Of a DNA stretch of 64,000 bases, positions 58,421-64,000 are shown in pieces. Position 1 is the stretch's first letter. Each line of letters starts with the position of its first letter. The notes under the pieces were generated by a model. That model was not told the origin of the DNA. It did no database searches and worked only from the letters and a program-made list of their open reading frames with translations. The position numbers and the translations under genes are program-made. This stretch comes from Geosiphon pyriformis (lineage: Eukaryota; Glomeromycota; Glomeromycetes; Archaeosporales; Geosiphonaceae): positions 285,018 to 349,017 of the forward strand of contig JAAOMT010000299.1 of assembly GCA_016748015.1 (NCBI GenBank), given 5' to 3'.

Positions 58421-59870
58421 TATACTGTCTCTTTACATACTATTTTGTAAATTAATTTGATATGTTTGTGTTAATAATTATGATTAGTTCTAGATCTTAT
58501 TGAATTTTATCTGGTTGAACTAATATTTATTGTACTTTTAGTTGTAAAATATTATTAATAGATGATAATACTATATTATAATATAATTTTAATTGATCTT
58601 TATGTGCTGTTTTAGCTAAGATTTTGTTGTCTTATTTTAATTTATAAGCTCTATTTTTTAGAATTTTTTTAATGTAAAATAGTTTATTTTATTTAGAGTC
58701 GAAATTTTTACTCTATTGTTTTTTTGCTTTAATATAATACAAGAATACTTTGTCTCCAATTTTGAATTTAACTGATTTATCTGGTAATTGGTTATTATGT
58801 CATTTTTTTTGTTTTGTTTGTGATTTTTGTATATTATTAGCTGTTTTTTACCTTTTGTTTTCTAATGTTTTTATTAATTTATATGTTTTTCTTAGCAATA
58901 TTCTTTGAAAGTTGGCTTTTGTTATTAGTTTAATTAGATATGTGTTGATATTTATCTTAATTGGTAATATTGCTGTTTTATTATAAACAAGTTCAAATAG
59001 TATTGTTTGTGTAGTATTTTGTTTTATTGTCTGATAAACAAATAATACTGATAGTATAAATAAATTCTATTTATTTTGGGTTTTTTGGCTGATTTTGGCT
59101 ATTATTTTACACAATGTTTTATTGAATCTTTTAACTAAGCTATTTGTTTATAAATGATATGATGATAATAATGGTCTTTTAATTTCAAATCTTTAACTTA
59201 ATTCTATTAATATTCTATTCACAAAGTGGGTTTTTTGATTTGATAATAATTTTTTTGAACATCTATATCAACAAATCAAATCTTAGTAAATAAATTTGGC
59301 TATAGATTCTGCATTCACTTTTTGAATTGTTTTTGCTTCTGGCTATTTTGTGAGATAGTTTATAATTACTATTATATAATAATTGTTTTTGCTGGTTATT
59401 GTTAATGTTTTGATTAAGTCAATTCCAATTTGATTAAATAATTGTTCTACTTTAATTAGTCTTAGCAGTTTATTAGGTCTTGTTTTTTTTTTCTAATAAG
59501 CATCATAATTTTAAATATATTAAATAATGTTTAAATATATAAATGGCCAATAATATTTTTTTATAATTCTTTTTATGGTTGCTTTTTTATGAAAATGTCT
59601 TGTTATTAGATCTGAATATATGTTGAACAATACTGTTTTTTTTTCTGGTTCTGTAATTATTTTGAATAATTAATCTGAATATTTTCTGTTTTTCTGATAT
59701 AATATATTTTAATAAGTAATAAAGTATTTTGTTTGTTGTTTTATGTTGTTTTGTTTTTTTTGAGATAATTTCTCCTTAAACTGTTAAGTATTAATATAAT
59801 ATTGAAGTTGTTGATATTTTTGTGTGTTAATCTTTTGTTATATTTTTGGGTTAAAATGTTTTAGATTTGT
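58421..59870 (-). pseudogene. G7 integrase relic
   Basis: HHCC side: TRHFHKKATIKRIIKKYYWPFIYLNII near 59530-59610. Core: GIDLIKTLTITSKNNYYI near 59400, then LLSNQKTHFVN (the second Asp is Asn, as in G1). The GPF side near 58650-58750 reads FYIKKILKNRAYKLK. Several stops at Gln positions. Confidence 0.82.
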
Positions 59871-61230
59871 CTTATTTGCAACAAACTGTTAGCATTTCTG
59901 TTTTTTTTTCTTTTTTTATAATGTATAATATAATTAAATTGTGATAATTCTATTTTCCATCTTATATGATAATTGTTTTCAAATTTTTGCTTCTAGATTG
60001 ATGTTAATTCCTTGTAATTAGTGTATATATCAAATTTTTAACTTAAATATTTTTTTTATTTGATAATAATATAATAGATAGCTAAGTATTCTAATGTTGG
60101 GGTTTCATAGTTTTTCTCAGCTGGACTTAAACTTCAGCTGGCATATGTTATTAGATGTTCTCATCTATTAGCTCTTTTTTGTAACAATACAGCTCCCAAT
60201 GCTTAATTGAATATATTAGTAATAATAATAAATGGCTTGCTGTAATTTAGATAGATCAGTACTGAAGCTTAAATAAGCTTTCTTCTTAAAATGTTGAAAG
60301 CCTCTTGTTGGGTTTTAGTTCATTCATATTTAATATTTTTTGCTTGAAGCTAATAAAATGATTGGGTCAGTTTGAAGAAGTTTTGAATAAAATAGTAATA
60401 ATATCCAGCAAATTTCAAAAATGCTCTTAATTCTGTAAGATTTGTTGGTATTGAAAAGTTATTAACTATTTTAATCTTGTCTGAATCTGTTTTTATGTTA
60501 TCTTTGCTTATAACATATTTCAAAAACTTAAGTTCAGTTTTTCTAAAGAAGCATTTGGTTGCATTTAATTTCAATCTGGCTTTTTTTAATCTTTCAAACA
60601 CTTGTTGAAGATAATAAAAATAATTATCAAATGTTTCTGAGAACACATTAGTGTTATCTAAATAGACTATTACTGATTTTTATAGCAGTTCAGTATAGAC
60701 AATTTTCATAAATTATTGGAAGATAGCTGGTGCATTAGTTAAATCAAATAACATAATATTGAATTCAAAATTCTCTTTTTTGATGATAAATACTGTTTTT
60801 TCTTTGTTGGCTAAGTTTATAGTTACTTGTCAATAACCACTATCTAATTTCAATGTTAAAAACCATTTCTTTTCTCTGAAAGCATCAAATAATTCTTGGA
60901 TTTATAGAATTAAATAGCTATTTTTATGAATAATACTATTAAGTTTTTAATAATCTATACAAAAGTAGATCTTTTTATATTTTTTATAAACAAGTACTAC
61001 TGGTAATGATCATAAATTTATTAATAGTTAAATTAACTTATTGTTCAATATTTTGTTGATTTTTTGTCAAATAATTTTATGACTAGCTGGTGATATTTTG
61101 TATGTTCTTTGTTTAATTGGTATTATATCTTTAGTTTTGATCTGGTGTTAGATAATGTCAGTTTTGACAAATTTATTTTTACTGGCAAAGATGTCAGTAA
61201 AGTTGTTGAGTAGTATCTTGAGTTGCATCT
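59871..61230 (-). pseudogene. G7 reverse transcriptase and RNase H relic
   Basis: A 98-codon open stretch (60350-60646) reads FSETFDNYFYYLQQVFERLKKARLKLNATKCFF, matching the segment after YLDD in G1. The active site just upstream (about 60655) is decayed. RT palm and fingers run to about 61100. RNase H is at about 59900-60330. Confidence 0.85.
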
Positions 61231-61640
61231 GTTGAAATAAGTTTAAATTCCTTAAGTTTATTTGTTTTAATTGTTCTAATTACAACAAATAACATTTTTC
61301 TCGTCTATATATAGTTTGTAATATAATTGTCCACATATTTGCAAAACTGTAAAAAGTCTGGAATAGTAGTAGGTGCTTAATTTTCAACTTCAGTATTTAA
61401 GTATCTGATGGTAGTTTTATTTGGTATTTCTATAGTGTTTTTAGTTATGTTGTATATTGGAATCTTGATGTGTTTGTTGTTTTTAGCTAATATATAGAAA
61501 TTAGTAATAGCAATCTCTCCTGATTTATAAATGTTTGTTTTAGCTTTAAAAATCTGTGGTTGATCCTTCACTTTTCTTTCTATAACTACTATATACTAGT
61601 TATATGATAAAATGAAAATTGATTAATAAGTGAAAATAAT
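61231..61640 (-). pseudogene. G7 linker between dUTPase and RT
   Basis: The open stretch 61377-61571 reads FKAKTNIYKSGEIAITNFYILAKN and IKIPIYNITKNTIEIPNKTTIRYL. It matches G1 (FEAEANLCESGEIGLINLHIPAK, IKIPIYNNTGNIINIPEGTTIGYL). The conservation after heavy base change shows that this beta-rich linker is a genuine domain. Confidence 0.8.
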
Positions 61641-62110
61641 TTCTTTCTTATTAATTGTTTTTTCTTCTGTCATATTAATTGGTATATTTATTTTACTTAT
61701 TGATTCAAATTTCTTTATCTCTCTTACTGTAATTTCTAACTCTTTTTTTGTTTCCAATAATACTAATTGAGTTATTTTAACCAAAGACAAAAATATTGTC
61801 TATGCTATCTTTTTATTTGGTTCAATTATGTATCTTTTTTTTAAGTTATTTTGTAGTATTATAATGATACATATTCTGCATCAATTATTTTTTTTTTAAT
61901 ATTAATCTTTTTTTTTGTTAAATTAGATCTAAATGCTAATTGTACCATTGTTGTTGCTAGAATTTCTAATACTATTTTTAGATCTATACTGGTGCATAAA
62001 TAAAGTTTTAATTTAATAATAGTTTTTTCTGAATATCTAAAATTAAACTCTGTATTGGTATTATGCATGTATTTTGGCATAATACTTTTATTATTATTAT
62101 TAAACCATTT
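61641..62110 (-). pseudogene. G7 dUTPase-like region relic
   Basis: The open stretch 61859-62080 reads HNTNTEFNFRYSEKTIIKLKLYLC, IDLKIVLEILATTMVQLAFRSNLTKKKINI and KKIIDAEY: motifs 1 to 3 of the dUTPase domain in G1 order. Motif 2 keeps RS and Leu. Later motifs are decayed. Confidence 0.83.
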
Positions 62111-63010
62111 GAGTTTCTACTTCTTTGAAAAGTTTGAAAGCACAACATATTGTTTAAAATTTTTATTAGGATTTAAATCATTGTTGTTTTTATTGTTATT
62201 TTGGATTAAATTGGACTTATTGTTGTTATTGTTATTAAAGTTTAGATTACAATTGAATTTCAATTCTGATTCTGTTGTATATTTACTGATTGGTTTTTTT
62301 TCTTTAGGAATCAAATAGATTATCTATGATAGTAAATTATAAATAAGATCACAATTGTTACAATATTTAAAGTCACTAAGAATTAAGCAATATTTGTACA
62401 GTCTTATATTTAATTGTTCTAGTCTTTGCTTTTGCTCTTTTTTAATTGGTGCTAGGTCTTGGTAATGCTTATAAAATTGTTCTGAATTGTTTATAATATT
62501 ATTAAAGACATTAAAAGTTAAGACAAATTTGGGTTCAGAAAGTATTAGTAAGTTATTTTTAATCTCCAATATTTCACTAGATAAAACACCTTTAATTTTG
62601 ACACTTGTCATTCTTCAGATCTTGTGTTTGTTGTGTGAATAACTTTTCAAACATGTAAGAATTTATTTTTAGGTAACATCAATTGAAGTTTCTTTTTGTA
62701 TTCAATTGTTAATTAAAATCATATATTAACATGTTTCATCACATGTTTTTCCTTGTTTAGAAATGTCATTCCATATTTCTTTATCAAGAAAAGTTATTCT
62801 ACACACAAAACAAGGCTTATTGTCCCATTTTTTTGGTTATTTAGATTATTCAAAGTGTTAAAAGATGTATAGATAACAATAATATTTGGTTGCTATTGGT
62901 CATTTTTTGTTATTGCCACAACATGCACCCATTGTTGAAAATTTTTTGTCACAATCAATGCATATTAGTTTGAGTCAACAATAATTTGGTTGTCTTGGTA
63001 GTGTAATATT
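62111..63010 (-). pseudogene. G7 acidic linker and cysteine-cluster region
   Basis: 62117-62314 encodes an Asn-rich linker (Asp codons turned into Asn relative to G1). 62324-62611 has YKHYQDLAPIKKEQKQRLEQLN and YCLILSDFKYCNNC, matching HEHYQELAPTREEQEQQLEQLN and HCLIPCDFQYCDKC of G1. Cluster A lies toward 62640-63000 (YYCNKKCF-like Cys pairs around 62740-62960). Confidence 0.78.
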
Positions 63011-64000
63011 ATATGGAGTATATGTTGAAATAGTGGCTTGGGATTGTTTTTCTTTTTTTTTTCCTTTTTTCTTCTTTTCTTAAATTAAAATTGGTAATAG
63101 TTTATTGTAATTTTTGTTAATTTATGAAACTTAATAAGCTTTTCAGGTAGATTTTTCTTCTTTTTTCTCAAATTTTATTAGTAAATACATAGTGGTTAGT
63201 TTGAAATAATTACAAGTAGCAGGTACTCAAATTTGTTAACTATCTTGATTAAACTATAACTCTTGAATATTCTAGTTAAATATAATATTGGTTTTGAACA
63301 AGCAGTTATTACCAACTAGTGTTTAATACTGTATAGCTTTCATAATGAAAATCTTAATTGGCATGATAATGCCATTAACTTCAAATAGGAAGTCATTAAT
63401 TTTACCAATTAAGGTTTTTGTTGTTTTATTGACTGTAATGATTTTAGTGTTGGCAGTTTGATTAACTTGGTAACCTAATTGGTCCATAAGTTGTTATATG
63501 ATAATTCTGTCTATTAAGAATTAGCTTAATAGAGTGGCCATCAACTTTGACATTAGTATACATTATAGTAATTAAGAGCAGTTCTACTAAACAGCAGTAT
63601 TGTTGCTGATTTTTTTAACTTAAAGAGAAAAATGGCTGTAAGTGATTTATTTTCTGTGACAGCTGCTGGTGGAATGTTATTAGTAAGTAATTTGTGGTTG
63701 GTATCCAGATTGTTAAGTGAGTTGGTCTTAAATAGTTCTGAGAATTCAGATTTTAAATGTATCTACTTTCCAAATTTTTTGGACATAATTTTAATAACAG
63801 ATTTGATAAACTGAAGATTAGTTAATGTATGATCATTGCCAATCTTTAATTTTGTTGTGTGTATATTGTTTTTGGCCTTTGGTATCCAATTAGTACAGTA
63901 ATTTGGAATGTATTAATATTTGTTGGAGTTAATAGATAATTTATGGCTGCAGCTAATATAGTACTAATACTGGAGTCTAATATACTAGAAGTAAATATAT
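63011..64000 (-). pseudogene. G7 protease and end of gag relic
   Basis: Protease: QLMDQLGYQVNQTANTKIIT and FEVNGIIMPIKIF near 63340-63490 match QLMNQLGRQVDQAASARIII and IEINGIIVPIKVL of G1. The active-site DSG is lost in a small deletion near 63510. Upstream, KLKIGNDHTLTN to NIPPAAVTENKSLTAIFLFKL is continuous in one frame (about 63860-63620), matching two different frames of G1. The window ends within the region after the zinc knuckle. Confidence 0.75.

Larger units (their letters stand above)
34545..64000 (-). mobile_element. G4: old Ty3/gypsy element (family 3) holding G5, G2, G6 and G7
   Basis: Its 3' LTR is at the left, and pol and gag read right to left: C-terminal region, integrase, RT and dUTPase (38965-43453), cysteine clusters, protease and gag (53126-55788). 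Nested insertions interrupt it at 35488 (G5), 43454 (G2) and 55789 (G6, which holds G7). The 5' LTR is not in the window. Codon order and domain order match G2 throughout. It lies within the gag of G3. Decay is extreme, with stops in every domain. Confidence 0.85.
56872..64000 (-). mobile_element. G7: Ty3/gypsy element, family 1 variant, cut by window end
   Basis: It reads right to left with its 3' LTR at the left edge, followed by all pol domains in the standard order of these elements and the end of gag at 64000. It interrupts G6 gag in opposite orientation (ATGT at 56868-56871 is the likely left target copy). Sequence is close to G1 at the protein level but heavily A+T-shifted. Its frame around 63640-63900 shows the ancestral reading that G1 has lost. 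Confidence 0.85.

Overview
The window contains only transposable elements. I find no host protein gene, tRNA, rRNA or CRISPR array. There are four non-LTR retrotransposons (LINE-A to LINE-D) and seven Ty3/gypsy-type LTR retrotransposons (G1 to G7), plus two solo LTRs. All are broken copies. The strong A+T bias, the near-total transposon content and the style of the gypsy polyproteins suggest a eukaryote with a large, repeat-rich genome, most likely an early-diverging fungus such as an arbuscular mycorrhizal fungus (Glomeromycotina). That is inference from the sequence style; no host gene is present to confirm it.

Layout. 1-4080: decayed LINE-A (+), split by a solo gypsy LTR (724-1578). 4081-4842: A+T-rich spacer with a 12-bp minisatellite. 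4843-11542: LINE-B (-), with ORF1 and ORF2. 11543 to about 28700: LINE-C (-), split in ORF1 by G1 (+, 16747-26861), a nearly full-length gypsy element. About 28400-29956: very A+T-rich leaders of LINE-C and LINE-D, head to head. 29957-31481: LINE-D ORF1 (+), cut by G3 (+). From 31482 to the window end is one nest. G3 carries a solo LTR in its LTR and is cut in gag by G4 (-). G4 holds G5 (-, 35488-38933) in its 3' LTR, G2 (+, 43454-53125) between its Cys-rich and dUTPase regions, and G6 (+, 55789 on) in its gag. G6 is cut in gag by G7 (-, 56872-64000). An assembly gap (43736-44115) lies in the 5' LTR of G2.

The gypsy elements share one unusual polyprotein order: Gag with a CCHC knuckle, protease, a double cysteine-cluster domain, a dUTPase-like domain, reverse transcriptase, RNase H, integrase with a GPF module, and a conserved C-terminal region of about 250 residues that I do not recognise. 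At least three LTR families use this backbone. Where both ends are readable, insertions are flanked by 4-bp target duplications. The gag start position reads GTG (or its decay product GTA) in five copies, never ATG.

Decay is dominated by C-to-T and G-to-A changes. In-frame stops sit where sister copies have Gln, Arg or Trp, and all 15 differences I count between the two LTRs of G2 are transitions. This points to cytosine deamination, by methylation decay or a RIP-like process. In the two best-preserved LINEs, ORF1 and ORF2 overlap as ATGA, which suggests coupled termination and re-initiation.
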